DNA of 64,000 bases from Malaya genurostris (Eukaryota > Arthropoda > Insecta > Diptera > Culicidae), in assembly GCF_030247185.1 (NCBI RefSeq), contig NC_080570.1, forward strand, positions 7,971,161 to 8,035,160, read 5' to 3'. The position numbers were made by a program, and so were the translations under genes. The notes below the pieces were generated by a model, which did not search any database, was not told the DNA's origin, and saw only the letters and a list, made by a program, of their open reading frames with translations. Below, one piece after another: positions 34,511 through 47,789 of this stretch. Within the stretch, counting starts at the first letter, position 1; every line of letters begins with the position of its first letter.

Positions 34511-37500
34511 GAACATTTTCCGAGCACGAGATAGATAAGCAAGCGGCATGAGTTTTCTCTTTGATGCTTATTGATTCTAAATATTTTGGAACACACAAAT
34601 TTCAAATTATCTATGGTTATCTCATGCTACTGAGCATGAGATGATATCCTTTTTATCATTGTATCAACTAACTAAAGTTAGTTCGACAACAATAAGAGAT
34701 ATTCACGATCAAAAATTTATCGCGTTATTTTTGGATAGATGCTTCATAGTGAAGCAGGACGTATTCGCGTCTGTAAGAAAACCAAACCTTTTTGCGCACA
34801 GTGTACATGTACGACCCTCTGTCTTCATTGCATCTCTAGAGAAGTTTATATCGGCAGATTACTGCTAGAGTTACAGTTCTGGTTCTGCGATATAATTATT
34901 CGTAAGTTTTTACGTTTGCAATGAGATTCAATCAACCTCTTCCCAATCTTTCAAAGCATTCATCAATAAATCTAGTAAATCTAAATTGAATATTCAAATT
35001 AGAAACATTGGGACTTGGAGTTAAACCTGAACTTAGAAAGTGATTTTCTATATTCAAGTATGTAAATTTCCTACAGCAGTGATGTATGACTTGCGTACAT
35101 CTCGAAAACGAAATCATATGGTCATGTGACGTTCGTTCCCAAAACCGATCATGTAACGGGAGCAAAAAATCCTCTCCTGTCTTGCACTGCTCTTCGTCTG
35201 CTTAGCTGAACCCCTAACTCTTTCGAATACAGACATCCAGCAGGGTTCGAAAATTTCAACTGATAATACTGCGGCATATGTCACACTGGTTTACCACACC
35301 GGATCGTCAGTCCAACCGTGGTAATTGCGTTGTTGCAGGGAAGGTTAGCACTTACGACCAACGCAGACAATTAGGGTACCAGATTTTCACTGTTGCACAC
35401 AGTTCGTGGTTTTGAGACCGTCTGTGGTTTTGATAACGAACTTTACGTTCTGATAAGTGGCCAATTCGACGTTATCGTCTTGCGTTGCCTAATCTAATCC
35501 ATTGTGAGTCATTTATTTCTTTATGCCAAGTACCGACACTTTTTTTTCAACTGACACTCTCAAACCCATAAATTGAACATGAGCCAACCAAACATCCGCA
35601 CACAGCACACACATACGCCTTTGCCTTATCCACTTGCTAATAAATCCTCTGAAAGAAGAAGTCCATCAGTCCGGTCCGGTTGCTCACTGGCATTTTATGC
35701 TTATTTCCTGCCTAGCAGAATTCACCAGGGAGTAGATAAAGGAACCCCCCCGTGTGTGCCGAGCCGAGATGCCACACTCCCACTGAATCTCACTTTACAT
35801 GCAGCGTTCTCTTCACTTTGTCTGTTCGTTCGCACGTTCATTCGTCTTCCATTATGAAAACCACGAACGCCAGCCGTGCGGGGTCGGCGGAACCGTCGTC
35901 ATCACACAAACCGTATTATTTTTCTTGTCCTGTTGTTGTTGTAGTTGCTGTTGTGCTTCTTCGAAATTCCACTTTTGTGTGTGCTGTGGAGGTTTTCTTT
36001 ATTATATCTTCGATTTCATTTCTTCTTCTATTGAACTGCTGCTGCTGCTACTTCTGCTTGTCCCATGTCTACCCCCTGTCTATCACCCGCTCTGAATCCA
36101 TCTAGTGTGTAATTTATTTATTTTCCCTTGCTTGTGCACACTTTTCGTGTGACTCGGTCGGACGTTTCACTAGCGGCGGCGGTTCGCGATGAATCAATGT
36201 GTTTTTCCCCGACCAACACACGCCGAACGGCGAACATCGAACAGCAAGCAAGCAAGTAAGCAAGCAGACAAGCAAACTGCGAAAAAGCAGGCAGAAAAAT
36301 GTATTTTATGTTTGCACTCTTTGTTAACGACCGCCACACGTACATCGCGTAAGCACTGCGGGCTGCAAAAACGGCCAAACACCGCGGCCAACGGGGACCA
36401 CCGCGCGGATTAGTGGCCAAGGCAAAGAACAGGGGACATGTTAGGGGGGGCGGGCGCAGCTGCCAACCAACAGCAGCAGCAGCGCCGAACAAATTAAAGC
36501 TTCACTTAATTGTGTGATAAAGAAATCGAAAATTGCGCAACAAAACAGCAAATCAGTGAAGACCACAATTCCTTCGTAGATACTGCGTCTCAAAATGGAG
36601 AGTTGCCTCTGCCATGAACCCTCGGGTTTTCAAGTTTTTTTTTATTTTTCATACACACATAGAAAACAAAGCAGGCACAAGCTCAACTGAAATGCGCAGA
36701 TTAACCGATTCCTACTGTATTTTTAGCTAGCCAGCTAATCGCAGAATCAATGTATCACCAACCAAGACGACAGCTGACGTGGTTCGTTCGTTCGTTCGTT
36801 AGCTCGAAAAGCCTCGACCCGTCTAGGAATACAATTATTTCGTTTTTTTTCTTCGTTTCGATTTCTTTCTTTCAGACTGACTAACATTGGGGGGCGGATT
36901 CAGTTCAGCACTTACTTTTCCGTCTTCTATCGATTACTGCTTCTGCTTTTCACAGCAAATTCAAACTTCCTCAATCAAGAGTAATCCGAGGAGACTGCCT
37001 TTACTGCATCGATTTCACCTTCCTATGCTTTTTGCTTTTTTTTCTTATTTTATTCACGGCACAAACACTGCTCGTACATATATCTTTTTTCAATGAACTA
37101 CTTTTCCTTCAAAAAGCATACATAGAGAAATAGAAGGCTTGTGCACAATATTTTATTTCTTCACCAACACAAGTACGCACACAGTACACGTACCGATACA
37201 CTATATAGGATAGAGACTGATTGGACTTTCTCGTACTCGTCTGGCCACTGCTGCTACTGCTGCTCCCGGGGATGCTCACCGTTGCACGACTGAATCCGAA
37301 CTGAACGGGCGCTGATCGGCGCTGCACGTTCGGAAACGGATTTTGCCTTGTAATGATCCGCTTGCTTGACTAGAGACCGACACTCTCCCGCTCTCAGTTG
37401 GAACCTTCATTGTTCGATAGTGTTTGTTCATTGGTTGTTTCGGAGCGACTGCAGTGATGCCAGATCTACGGAAATCTCAGAGATTCCGACAAATTTTATA

Positions 37501-37644
37501 GATCTATGGATCCATAGATGAAATATATGGGAGGTCGAGTTTTTTAACGAAAATCTTGGGTTTTAAGTATCAACACAGTCAAACATGTTTCAATATATCA
37601 AGCGTTCGAATTAATGCGTAGCGCCTTTTTGCAGTCTCTTGTTT
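34511..37644. other. Noncoding DNA
   Basis: No gene is recognised. Simple repeats include (GTTC)n at 36781-36800 and CAAG-type repeats near 36241-36275. Frames up to 124 codons (36118-36492, minus; 35752-36105, plus) are Cys/Leu-rich low-complexity readings of T- or CTG-rich sequence. Confidence 0.5.
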
Positions 37645-37905
37645 TGATATTTGTTTTGGTCATCTCGCTGGAAAACATTTGGTACATTGAAAAAACTTGT
37701 TTTCTTTTGATTGGGTAAATGATTCGAATAAATTTTCAGCCATTTCGTAGTTTTCTAAGTTATTGGTAATCGGATGGAGTAATGTCTGGTGAATACGGCG
37801 GGTGGGGCAGCACTTTCCATTTCAATGTTTCCAAACTAGTTTTTACGACTGTTGAAACATGGAACCTCGCATTGTCATGAAAAAAAAACTGTTTTAATCC
37901 ACCTA
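37645..37905 (-). pseudogene. Mariner (DD34D) transposase relic, C-terminal part
   Basis: On the minus strand from about 37900 downward the sequence reads 'FFHDNARFHVSTVVKTSLE', then 'LKWKVLPHPPYSPDITPSDY'. These are the second and third catalytic aspartates of mariner. I count 34 residues between the two aspartates (DD34D). Homology fades after 'SDY' through 'ENYEMAENLFESFTQS', with a stop shortly after the 'SDY' block. The N-terminal two thirds are absent. It differs from the 16.84-17.5 kb copy, so it is probably another mariner lineage. Confidence 0.8.
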
Positions 37906-38880
37906 GCGGTGTAATGATGCCTTCCTCATATCTCACATATTCTCATATATAAATGTGTGATATTTTTCAAAATAATTTTCTTTGATTCTTAAACAACAAA
38001 AAGGCTTGTCCATAAAGTAGTATAACCTACAGAGTGAAACAGTACTCAGGTCGGTTAGGCCATCTTTGAGGAAAAGAAAAGAGGTACTTCTGAAACCGGT
38101 AGTTCGGAAGTTGGTTCGAGAAAAGTGACTTCCATTGTTGAGTCTATGGCTGCAATCTTCGGTCATTCTTCAAAAACCCAAGAACAAGGGAAGCTAAATT
38201 AATGCTTGGCCGTCTACTGACAATGACTACCGATTGGAATAGTTTTGAGACAAGTTTAGAAATTATTTTACTTTTTATTTCCGGTGCCTACGGAATCCGA
38301 AAACGCGAACCAGCATAGCCAGAATCGGGTTGTTTGGTTGTCTATTGACAATGACTATCGATTGGAATAGTTTCGAGGTAAGTTAAGATTTTTTTACGTG
38401 TTTTGTTTCGCCGCTTCAAGTGCCGGTATCCAATTTTTAACACACTTCACTATATAATTCCGGAACCGGAAGTCGGATCCGGATGAAATTTGGAAGTTTT
38501 GTATGGGACCATGAGACCTTTCATTTGAATCCAATTTTGTAGAAATCGGTCATCTCTGAGAAAAGTAAGAAGTAATTTGAAATAAGATTTTTTTCACTAA
38601 TCACCCTGTAACTCCGGAACCGGAAGTCGGATCAAAATAAAATTCAGGAATTTTGTATAGGGCAATTGTACCTTTCATTTGAATCTAAGTTTGTGAAAAT
38701 CGGTTCAGCCATCTCTGAGAAAGGTAAGTGCACTTATTTTCATTTTCTTTGCACTTTGGATTCGAATAAAATTCAGGAACTTTCTGTGGGGTTACAAGAC
38801 CTTTCATTTGAATCTAAGTTCATGAAATTCGCTTGGGATCCGCTAAGTTAGTAGCTTCAAGACATTCACTAGTGTATGTA
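37896..38880 (+). repeat. Dispersed 'ccggaaccggaagtcggatc' modules
   Basis: The block starts with 'ccacctagcggtgtaatgat', which I recall as a frequent end of a mosquito interspersed repeat, and then a small hairpin near 37930-37960. At least three related modules of about 150 bp follow (anchors near 38465, 38619 and 38757). Each has 'ccggaaccggaagtcggatc', 'aaattcaggaattttgtat', 'cctttcatttgaatctaag' and 'catctctgagaaa'. Single modules recur at about 24.5, 55.9-56.05, 58.2, 58.9 and 61.9-62.07 kb. Noncoding. Confidence 0.7.
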
Positions 38881-39779
38881 GAACTATGAAAGGTTCTACT
38901 AAAACCCTCTGTATAAAGTATTGCTTGCGAATCTATTTCCAGGCATAAGTAAATTATAAATTTCAGAACGACTTATTTTACCCAAGCATTTAATGATATC
39001 ATTTTCAATCGATTTAAGAATCATTTGAAAATGATTTCGGTTTTTTTTATTAAGAACTTATATCTTCGGTCTAATCAAAGATAGAATTTTATGCTGTATC
39101 AATTCCGGAAAATTAACAGCGTGGCAATGTCTGACACTCAGATTTGGATGAAACTTTGTTCACATCTTCAGCATAACGAACAATTTGTTTTGCACGGAAG
39201 GAGAGACCAATTTGACTCAAGCCTGATTTTTGAATAAAGCAAATTTGGTTTTAATGGAGCGGGTCATTTCTCCGAAAGTCGTTTCACCGAATGGGGTCAT
39301 TTCGCCGAAAGAGACATTTCGCCGAAAGGGTAATTTCAAATACATCACACATTTGCACTCCGCAAACGGAAAATACCATAAACATTAGCCTGACAAAATG
39401 GGATTAGGAAAAATCACCCTTTCGGTGAAATGACCCTAACCCGTTTTTAAATGAAAATTCCTTCAAATCGTTGTTACTAAGCTAAATGGCATCGAAATAG
39501 ATCGAATGGGCACATTACAAAAATTAAACCGTAAATTTCAAGAATTCAAAAATTGACCGAAACAAAATAATTATGAAAAAAAAAACTCATCAGAATCTGT
39601 TAGATTCTTTTTTCTTCGAACCTGTTACTAATCCAATACATTGACGTTAGTGCGACTCATGTCTTTTGAAAACTTGAATGGTACGAGCAGAAACTTTTTT
39701 TTGTTATTTTCACGAATCCAAGTTCTCCATGAAAAATAAAGAAATAAACACTAGATAATGATTTTACAAGTCAAAACCA
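38881..39779. other. Noncoding spacer
   Basis: Apart from the short 'gccgaaag' cluster I see no gene, repeat array or RNA here. Confidence 0.45.
39262..39440. repeat. Short 'catttcgccgaaag' cluster bounded by inverted copies
   Basis: Units 'gggtcatttc.ccgaaag' at about 39265-39345 are matched by an inverted unit 'ctttcggtgaaatgaccct' at about 39417-39435. The segment could therefore fold back on itself. It is the same unit family as the 14.39-15.26 kb minisatellite. Confidence 0.65.
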
Positions 39780-39960
39780 ATAAATTTACTACGATTTGTT
39801 TTAGTCTTGTTAAGTCGCCTTGGGCTAATTTTAAATTTGGTCAGTATCTAACGAGGAAAACAAATCGACAAAAATGCATACAAATACAACTATGCATTTA
39901 AAATCGCAGAAAAGCAACCACTGAGATGGGACTCGAACCCCTAGCTAGCTCCTATCGAAT
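39780..39960 (-). mobile_element. tRNA-derived SINE (family 2), 5'-truncated
   Basis: On the minus strand 'ctagctaggggttcgagtcc' (B-box gggttcgagtccc) is followed by a body ending 'ctgaccaaatttaaaattag' and the 3' end 'ttaacaagactaaaacaaat'. That end is shared with the 51.46 kb copy. The A-box region is missing, because homology stops just upstream of the B-box near 39960. Confidence 0.75.
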
Positions 39961-42109
39961 AATATTAAATATTGCATTCACTATATTACAAAGTTCTCTG
40001 AGACCATAAAACCTTCTCCAAGTGCTTTACAAGGTATTTGATTCTATCTGAAAACTGTCCCATTCATATAATTTCAAAACTTAGTTGGATATTCATCATA
40101 GATCACACGACACGACAGATTTGTAGATTTGACATCTTTTTCAATTGGTGACAACTTTTCCATGTCCTCTCATTTACTGAACAACCGATCTTCTGGAGTT
40201 GCTTCAAACTATTTAACGCCTATTGAAGTCCATTTAAATTTTCAGGGTTCTTCGTTATTGATTTGGCAAGACATCTGAAGTTGTTCAATTAATAACACTA
40301 AACATTGCCATGCAACCAAAATTGTAATTACAATAAATACAACTCAAATAATTCTAGTATCGAAAAATTGTTCGATTGAGAAAAACAAAACAACTTAATA
40401 ATTAGATTGTTTTAAAATACAGCTAGACTACTTACTTTAAGCACATTTTAAACCCCCGTTGTATTACTAAAAAGTAATAAAATGAGAAAATAGTAGTAAG
40501 TTTTTTTTTAAATTAAACTCGAAGATAGCCTCAATTTCTGTGTTCAAATGGGCAACATAGCCTAGCTCCTCTAATATGGAATACATGTAATCCGGAAGTC
40601 ACTACCTTTTCATGGATAACAAGATGAAAGTTTAGCTTTTGAAGAACTCTACTCTAGAGACTTTTCAACCATTTCCTGTTCAGTTAAGATCTACGGTCAA
40701 TTCCGTGTCATTGTGACAATCTGTCATCACTGATTCGAAATCGAGAGAGCGAGCTATTGAGAGCACGCGAGTGGTGTTTGGATGGTCCCAGTGCTCCCAG
40801 CAATGCTTACTTACTTACTTACTTACAGTAATATCAGTGGGGTCTTTCAGGAACTGTATATAATGAATGGAGCCAAATTGAATGACAACTGCAGTCATAA
40901 TTAGCAATGCAAATTAATCCGCGGAGGAACCATCTTGTTATTTCTTCGAATTACGGTTTGAATCACATATCGCAAGCGACATATTGATTTCTTAGCACAA
41001 ACATCTATCAGACTGAAACTGAAATTCAATTGACATCGCACAACTTTTTCAAGCTACTATTGAAACCCGGATGCCAACCCTACATCGGATCATGACAGTG
41101 CTCTTTAGCCTTGTTTTGGTTTCTGCTTTGTCTATCGTGGCACCCCCTCTATAAGGCCGCATACGATTTTCCAGCTTCTTATGTTGTCATTTTCTATGTC
41201 GTTCATTCGTGGTATTCTTTGTGATGCCTTTATTTTTTTTTTTTGGCAAGATTTGTGCAAGAATCGTAAATCGAATGGAATCCTCTAATGAGGCACTTAT
41301 GAAGTAAGTCGACATCGACGGTGAGACAGCAGAAACGGCAAAAGAATACTCCGACACTGTGAAACAAAGCTATAATCATAAAAGTAAACATTGTCATAAC
41401 ATCGTCGCCATCACTGAAAGTGTATAGCGAATCTCACACAAACGCTTGTACCAACCGAACTGTGTTGTACTATTCTCACACACCAATACTGATTTACCAA
41501 GACCTAGGAGTTTTGGGTGGTTGTGCTGAGGGTGGTGGTCTACGGTCTACGGGGAACATGTTGGGGCAGAAGAAGGATGTTACTAACAGCTCTCCAAATG
41601 CCCTCGTGTCCAACGTCCAACGAGCTACAGAAGCGGACGGAAAAACGGCATCACATGTAGTGTGAGAGGAGCTCAAGCCAGACAGGATATAAGCGAGCCG
41701 AAAGTGCACATGGTAGTTTTGGAAATATCTTTATGGTCGGGTGCTTGATTGAGACTGCACTGCAGTGGGGGTCATTCAAGCCCCCACGGAGCTATTTCTG
41801 GAGGTCATTTATTACTACATAAGAGAACAGTAAAACACGGCGCTTGCATTGTCCGAAGGCATCTAAGGATGCATTAGGAGTATGTGTCGGATCGTCTAGC
41901 ACGACGGGGGAGGACAGCTTAACATGATGTGATCGACCGGATATGAGTTCTGTAATGGGAGCTGTATCGATCCGAACGCTGTATGAAACACAATATCACT
42001 GAAACAGAAGAAGAAGTGTAAACTATCCTAGGAGATGTGTTAGGAATCAAAATAAATTTCAGTTTGAAAACAGTATCAATAGTTTTCAATTGTTTCGCCA
42101 ACGACGACG
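39961..42109. other. Noncoding DNA
   Basis: A perfect (CTTA)n run lies at 40806-40826. The GC-richer part 41480-41900 has an 81-codon frame with no recognisable domain. It may be a decayed transposon, given the reverse-transcriptase trace immediately downstream, but I cannot show that. Confidence 0.4.
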
Positions 42110-42330
42110 TCATATGTAGCTGAATACTGCTAAATAAAATTCAAGAATCTTGTTCTAGCTCGGAATCTGTTTTAGCGTAGCACAAGGTAATCATCAGGGC
42201 CCTTCGCTATATTTATTGTATGTCAATGACATTTTCCTAATCAGCTGTCTGATAACGATGCAATTTGTTGCTCTGTCAATCATGGAACACAACCTTCAAT
42301 ATCAACTTTTTCCGAGTAGTCGCATGCCTG
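42110..42330 (+). pseudogene. Non-LTR reverse transcriptase relic
   Basis: A short run near 42178-42240 reads 'VAQGNHQGPSLYLLYVNDIF'. This matches the reverse-transcriptase palm block usually written as G-V-P-Q-G-S-x-L-G-P-x-L-F-x-x-Y-x-N-D-I. The preceding codons, in another frame, read 'SCSSSESVL', as expected just upstream of this block. Frames are broken on both sides and the YADD block is not visible. It is an old fragment, probably Jockey- or CR1-like, but the clade is not resolvable. Confidence 0.6.
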
Positions 42331-44091
42331 AGATACATCAGCAAAACTTCCTTGAATAATCCACGTGAAATGATTCGTGCATGCATACCTGCTAACAGTT
42401 CAATTTATGGATGTCTAATGTTCTAGTGAGCATTTCGAGACAGAATTTTCAGCTAAATTTACTACATTTTGATGCGGCACTTCGTAACCTTTGTAGATCA
42501 GCCACGAAGCTTTTAGTTGCAAATATCTATTCTAGGTCGTTTTTCAAATATACGACATCCTGCCTCATATCCTAAGCCATTGACCAGGCCTCGTTTATTT
42601 CAAATTCCTTCATCGAGCGGTTTCTGTTGCGTTTAAGTACTTAAATGTTATCAAGCTTTCCTAATCAGCATGAAAAAAAAACATTGCAAAAGCAATTGTT
42701 CACAATGAAGCCTAAAATTTGAAGGAAGAATGGTGCAAATTTAATATTAAATTCAAAAGCAGTGTAAGAGTTTGATAACATTTAGCTGCCTGTGAAGGGA
42801 ACAGGTTTTAGATTTTCAAGAAATTTCGAAAATTTCCGGAAGGCTTTAAATTTGTGCTTTGAGTAGTTGTAGACCGTTATTCTCGTTTCTACTGTGCATA
42901 GTATTTTCGTCTGCAGTGAAATACCAATTCTTTCCAGAGTTGGGTTTTATTTCCTACGATGCAGATTCTTTTAGTTTCGCACTTTTTTTTTCTTCTTCCA
43001 AGTTATTTTTGCCGTATCGTCCATTTTCTAGGTTTAGATATATTCTCATTATCGTCCTCCAATTATCAATCGGTCATTTTTTAACTGCTCGCATTTGTCG
43101 GTTAATACGAGACTGCAAGTATCATATGTCATTCCTGTTCGAACAGGAAAAATTATTAGTGTGACATAAGTTTGATTGAAAATTGAATTCCAGGGGACAC
43201 ATGTGACTTTTTCTACTATGGGATAGTTAATGCTTTTGGTAGTTAATGTCTGCGGTTCACTTTTACTTTCCACCTGATTAAAATAGAACCAGTTCGCTTT
43301 CGTATCTGTTTCGATACAGTCATTCGATCGGGACTCCATAAACAAAAGGGTAATCTAGTAAACGACAATAGCACGATTTCGAGATGATGAAATCCAACGA
43401 ACAAGAGGCATCAGCACTAGTGATTACGCTAGCAGAATCAATCATAACTGTCAACAGACGAGTAGAACCACTTCCAAATGAAATAAAGTTTTGCTTGGGA
43501 AGAAAATGTGCCTCGATCAAAAGAAAGTGCAAGAGATTCGATTAAACAAAACCAGTAGTGCAATATACATTCAATTCTCTTTAGAGTGCAAGCAAAATGA
43601 ATTCCCTGTCGATGTACCATATAGTGCATGTGCATGTGCATGATATTCCTGCTGTCACTCAAAAACGACAGCAGGAAAGTCAAAAACGATGCTTACAACT
43701 CAAAATCAACGAGGAATCAAGGAACGAAAACACCATCAACGGATTCGTGAGTAAATTGAACCCCAACTTTTGCACTATGAGTTACCCACGAGATGCAATA
43801 TAGCAATTTTACCGGTATTGTTATTACATACAATTCTAAAAACCTAATAACTAACTACATTTCGCCTCAGAGATCTTAAACCGTATAAAATGAACGAATA
43901 AAAAAAGGCGGGTGGGTAATGTCATAGACATAACTGGAGGACGTGGAAACGAATAAAACTGACATGATTCCTTCACACACTTTTAATATAGATAATCGTT
44001 CGTATTAATTGATTGAGTAAATTTTGCTACATTTCATTTAAAGCTTCGCTTTCATAATTGTAATAGTACAACTACACTGAAGTACAACTTA
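42331..44091. other. Noncoding DNA
   Basis: No gene is recognised. Frames of about 60-101 codons (for example 42859-43164, plus) show no conserved motif. A TGCA-repeat ('gtgcatgtgcatgtgcatga') lies near 43625-43644. Confidence 0.45.
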
Positions 44092-44225
44092 TTTTATCGG
44101 AAAAATGCGGCTTTCTCAGTCAAATGGATATAGGCAAACGATTTGTTTATAAAATTGGGCAATTTTATAAACAAATCGTTTGCCTATATCCATTTGACTG
44201 AGAAAGCCGCATTTTTTCGATAAAA
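44092..44225. repeat. Near-perfect 66-bp-arm inverted repeat with a 2-nt loop
   Basis: The arms are 44092-44157 and 44160-44225. They pair without error for the inner 57 bp, have one mismatch (44100/44217), and then pair for eight more. The loop is 'gg'. The direct repeat 'agtacaacttatt' lies at 44081-44093 and again near 44255-44267. RNA from either strand would form a long perfect duplex. It may be a recent foldback/MITE insertion, a small hairpin-RNA locus, or a palindrome formed by a replication or assembly event. Confidence 0.9.
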
Positions 44226-44499
44226 CTCCAAAACAGTCGATATATACAAACTTGAGTACAACTTATTGACGAAAAATATGTTCAACATACAATTTAAATA
44301 GTATTGAACAAATGAAAGTAAAAACAGTGTTTTAGCAGTAGGATTTAGTTTTTAGTGGGTAGTGTGTGGTAGACGAAAACTGCTCATAATTCTTTGGGAA
44401 TATTTTAATGGAAGTAAAAAGAACCAAATTGCGGAATTTATCCGATATTTACAATTATTCCGATGTTCATAACTTTTTGCCATAATTTATTTATCTACA

Positions 44500-44930
44500 C
44501 CAGAGCCAGCATTCTGGATAAGGATTCAGGAACTGAAACTGAGTTCAAGAACGAAAATCAAAATACGGACAGGATCGGATTTCAGTTGCAAAATTTAGAT
44601 TCAGAATCCAGATCAAGATTCAGTTCTAGAATTATTGAACTGAGCTCATCTTAAGAATCGAGAAGATCTTGAACTGAATTCTTAGCTTGAACCCGACTCA
44701 AATTCTGGTTCAGATCAAACATTTAGTTCCAGAATCTAGATCTGAAATTCGAATCTTAATTTTTTTTCCAGAGTTGAAATCCTAAATCAGAATTCTGGAT
44801 CCAATTTCCAGAATTAACCTGGAATAAGGTTCAGAATTCAGGTGGGTCAGAGTTCAAGCTCTGGATTTTGTCCCAGAATCCAATCCAAAATTCCGTTCCC
44901 TATTTTAAATCCTATTTTAAAGTTGAATGC
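44500..44930 (+). repeat. Low-complexity 'ccagaattcag' tract
   Basis: Degenerate repeats of 'agattcagaatccag', 'gaattctgg' and 'ttcagaattcagg' over about 430 bp. The unit is complementary in type to the 31.87-34.5 kb minisatellite, so it is probably the same repeat family in the other orientation. Confidence 0.6.
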
Positions 44931-47789
44931 GGCTGCTCATAATTTTTTGTTGCTTGACACGACCTCCGAAAAACGAATTAGAGAGAGAGAAAGAGACCTG
45001 AGCGTTTGAGGCTTTACACCACGCAGAATTTTAAAAAGGCTCCCCATAGGAAAAATTACGTATTCTCGTCAAAAAAGGGCAGGATATACCTAAGGCTTCG
45101 ATTTAGAAGTCTTAAGACATTTAGCATGGCTAAGTGCGCGAAAGATGGTTAGGTAGATAACGACATGATGATCGTATGTTACCAGTGATCTAAATAGTGG
45201 GACTCCACCCTGTCATAGCATAACGTATGATGGAATATGAATACATGGTTTTTGGAAATAACCTCTTTGCTTGAGTCTCCACTGCAAGAACTTCACTATG
45301 ACGGTGGTTTTGTTTCGTTTTTGCGTTACGACATATCGTCGTCATCAACTCCGTTTCGCTTTTTATCACTTTCCAACAAGTTTGATCTGTAACTATTACC
45401 AAGAGCACCAATCTAAGGAACTACTATAAACTGCTCTGGCATGTTTAAAAAAGAAAAAAAACCTAAAAAATTATCTTAACATCCTTGCTAGTCCTTGAGC
45501 ACTATGGCTCTATTATTTTCAAATTCTTAGTTTGATATCGTTAAAAAAGTTCTATCGTCGTTCCGAGTGGTAAAGTACCAATTTTGCCGAACGGGACACG
45601 AAAGTGAGCAGAGATTTTTTTGAACTTGTGTACAATCAAGTCAAAACTTACAGGTCGAGTGAAAGAATCCTCAGTTGGTTGGTGAAATATTTCGTTTTTC
45701 TTCTCTCTTGCCCGAGCGAATTAGAAAAATTGCAGTTGACATCATGATTCAAATACTGAAATAAATGACGCAATTATTGTCCGTCGTTAGGTTAGAAGAG
45801 CCTGCTAATGCAAAAAAAATATATATTCACTCGGGCACTGTTCATCTCATCTTCTCTCCCATGATGAATAATGAAATTCCACTGAAAGGAAAGAAAACCT
45901 ATAGAAACCCCATCAGAATCCAGCTCCGTCATAATCTTCATCAACCGGAGAAATAAGCGTGCTGATTAGCACACCGATTTATCGTCCTGTACCAACATCA
46001 TCACGAAGCCATACAACAACAAAAATCCGCTTATCATGATCCTATGCTATCTAAGCAGCAGGCTCCACACACCACAACCGGGACCAGTCTTACCGCCTTG
46101 TCCGACCACGGTTGGTCCCACCGCTGCCTGGTTGGACCGGATCGGCGGGTATACTCCTACTTTGTGCTCACGAATCGGGTACGTGCAAGCGATAATAAAT
46201 GAGAGACGATGATTACATTAGAAACAGAAGAGAAGAGAAAAACGATTCACCACCAATCCCGCAAACCAGCACCGTAGACTAGGTCCGACTCGAACAGCTA
46301 CGGGGGCGAAAAAAACCAGCAGGCGGCCTACGCGGGTGAGGCAGGAGAGCACGACAAGAAAAGAAACCAAGTAATTTTGATTTGCAAATCATTCTTCTAC
46401 GAACGCCTGGCAAAATAAAAAAAAACAAATCCCACCACAAGCAAAAAAAAAAAAACGCCGCGATGTTGAGCGCTTGGATTAGAGTTTTTTTTCATTTTTA
46501 TTTCTTCAATCGACTTTGGAATCGTGGCCCATCTGCGCCATAATCGCGCGAGCGCGCACACACAAAGTAGGCTTCGCGTGCGTGTGCCTCCGTGGCCGCG
46601 TGAATATTGTTGTGGTTGCTGCCGTTGTCTCAATTTGCCCCTTGGCGAGCGGAGGTTACCACTACAATCGATTGCCGCCTTGGGATTGGAAATGCGGAGC
46701 CACCACCACACCACCATCGAACCACCATCATCTCCGCCGTCGTCACCACGGCACGGCAGCATCGGTGGTAATTCCTAGCGAGCAAGCTGGCGGCTTTGAC
46801 CATGACTCAGTTCAGTGCGGCAGGCAGCAGTTCGACGTGCTCTTGAATGTTTGTTCTTCAACAAAACATAAAAAAAGCCCTCCGCATTGAAGATTCGAGA
46901 GCGAGCAACTCGTTGCTACTCTTCAAGACAAAAACCGCTGGCTGACTGACTGGTTGGTTGGTTACTTTGATGGTTGGCCTTCCGATGATGGTGAGTTTTT
47001 TTTCCGTTTCTAGAGGCTCTAAACTGGCAACCTTGCTTCCGAAATAGCACTGTAATCGGGTTCAAGGATTAATGACTTGTTCTTTGATTTATTTTTCGTT
47101 CATGACTGTCATCGAGCCGAGGCAGAGAAAAAAACACGAAAAGTAGAAGAAATTTTCATTTTTTACAGCTGAACTCGTTCCGTGCGGTGCTTTCAAAACA
47201 CAAATAAACAGAGAATGTCCAACCATCGATCTACCTATGCTTGGCTGATGATAGACAACAAGGAAAGGACGGCGAACATCTGGGAAAAGTATCCAGTATC
47301 ACAGCTCATGAATTTCCCCTGACTATTCAACCGAATGAAAAAGAAAGAAAAAGCACTTCTGTCCTGACCCAGCACAAGGAAAAGCCGGATTCATCTTTCT
47401 TTATTCCTGAGAATAAGCTTTTGCAACAAAAAAAAGGAAGGTTCGACCGGTGTCAAGGGCATCATAAGACAACACCCACTATCATTATTATCACCATCAT
47501 CATCATCATCATCACCCTCATCATCGTCAACGTGTAGCTCTTTGTCATTGTCGAGTGCAACCGCTAGATTTCCTGTTTCCATAGTCTTGCTTTGGATACG
47601 GCTATGATAAAAGTTTGTCGTCTGATTCGGAGCTATTTCATATTCTAATTTCTGTACGAAGGTTTCGAGTTTGGATTACTCACGGTCTGAGCCTGGAGCT
47701 GGCACGAATTTTGTCATTGCAAACCGATAATTTGAAAAGCAAATAACATAAGTCAAGAAGCGTTTTCGATGGTGAACGTTACCTCAATC
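44931..47789. other. Noncoding DNA; GC-rich island at 46.4-46.9 kb
   Basis: The stretch 46516-46890 is GC- and CCA-rich and gives 84-124 codon frames on both strands. They consist of His/Pro/Arg low complexity and no domain. An ATC/CAT microsatellite lies at about 47481-47527. No gene is recognised. Confidence 0.45.

Noticed and set aside
39915..39945. tRNA gene suggested by a B-box and loop-like sequence
   Set aside because: The B-box is followed by a SINE body and tail shared with 51.46 kb, and the A-box half of a tRNA is missing.
46516..46890. 124-codon frame in a GC-rich island
   Set aside because: Both strands and several frames are open at once, and the content is His/Pro/Arg low complexity from CCA repeats.
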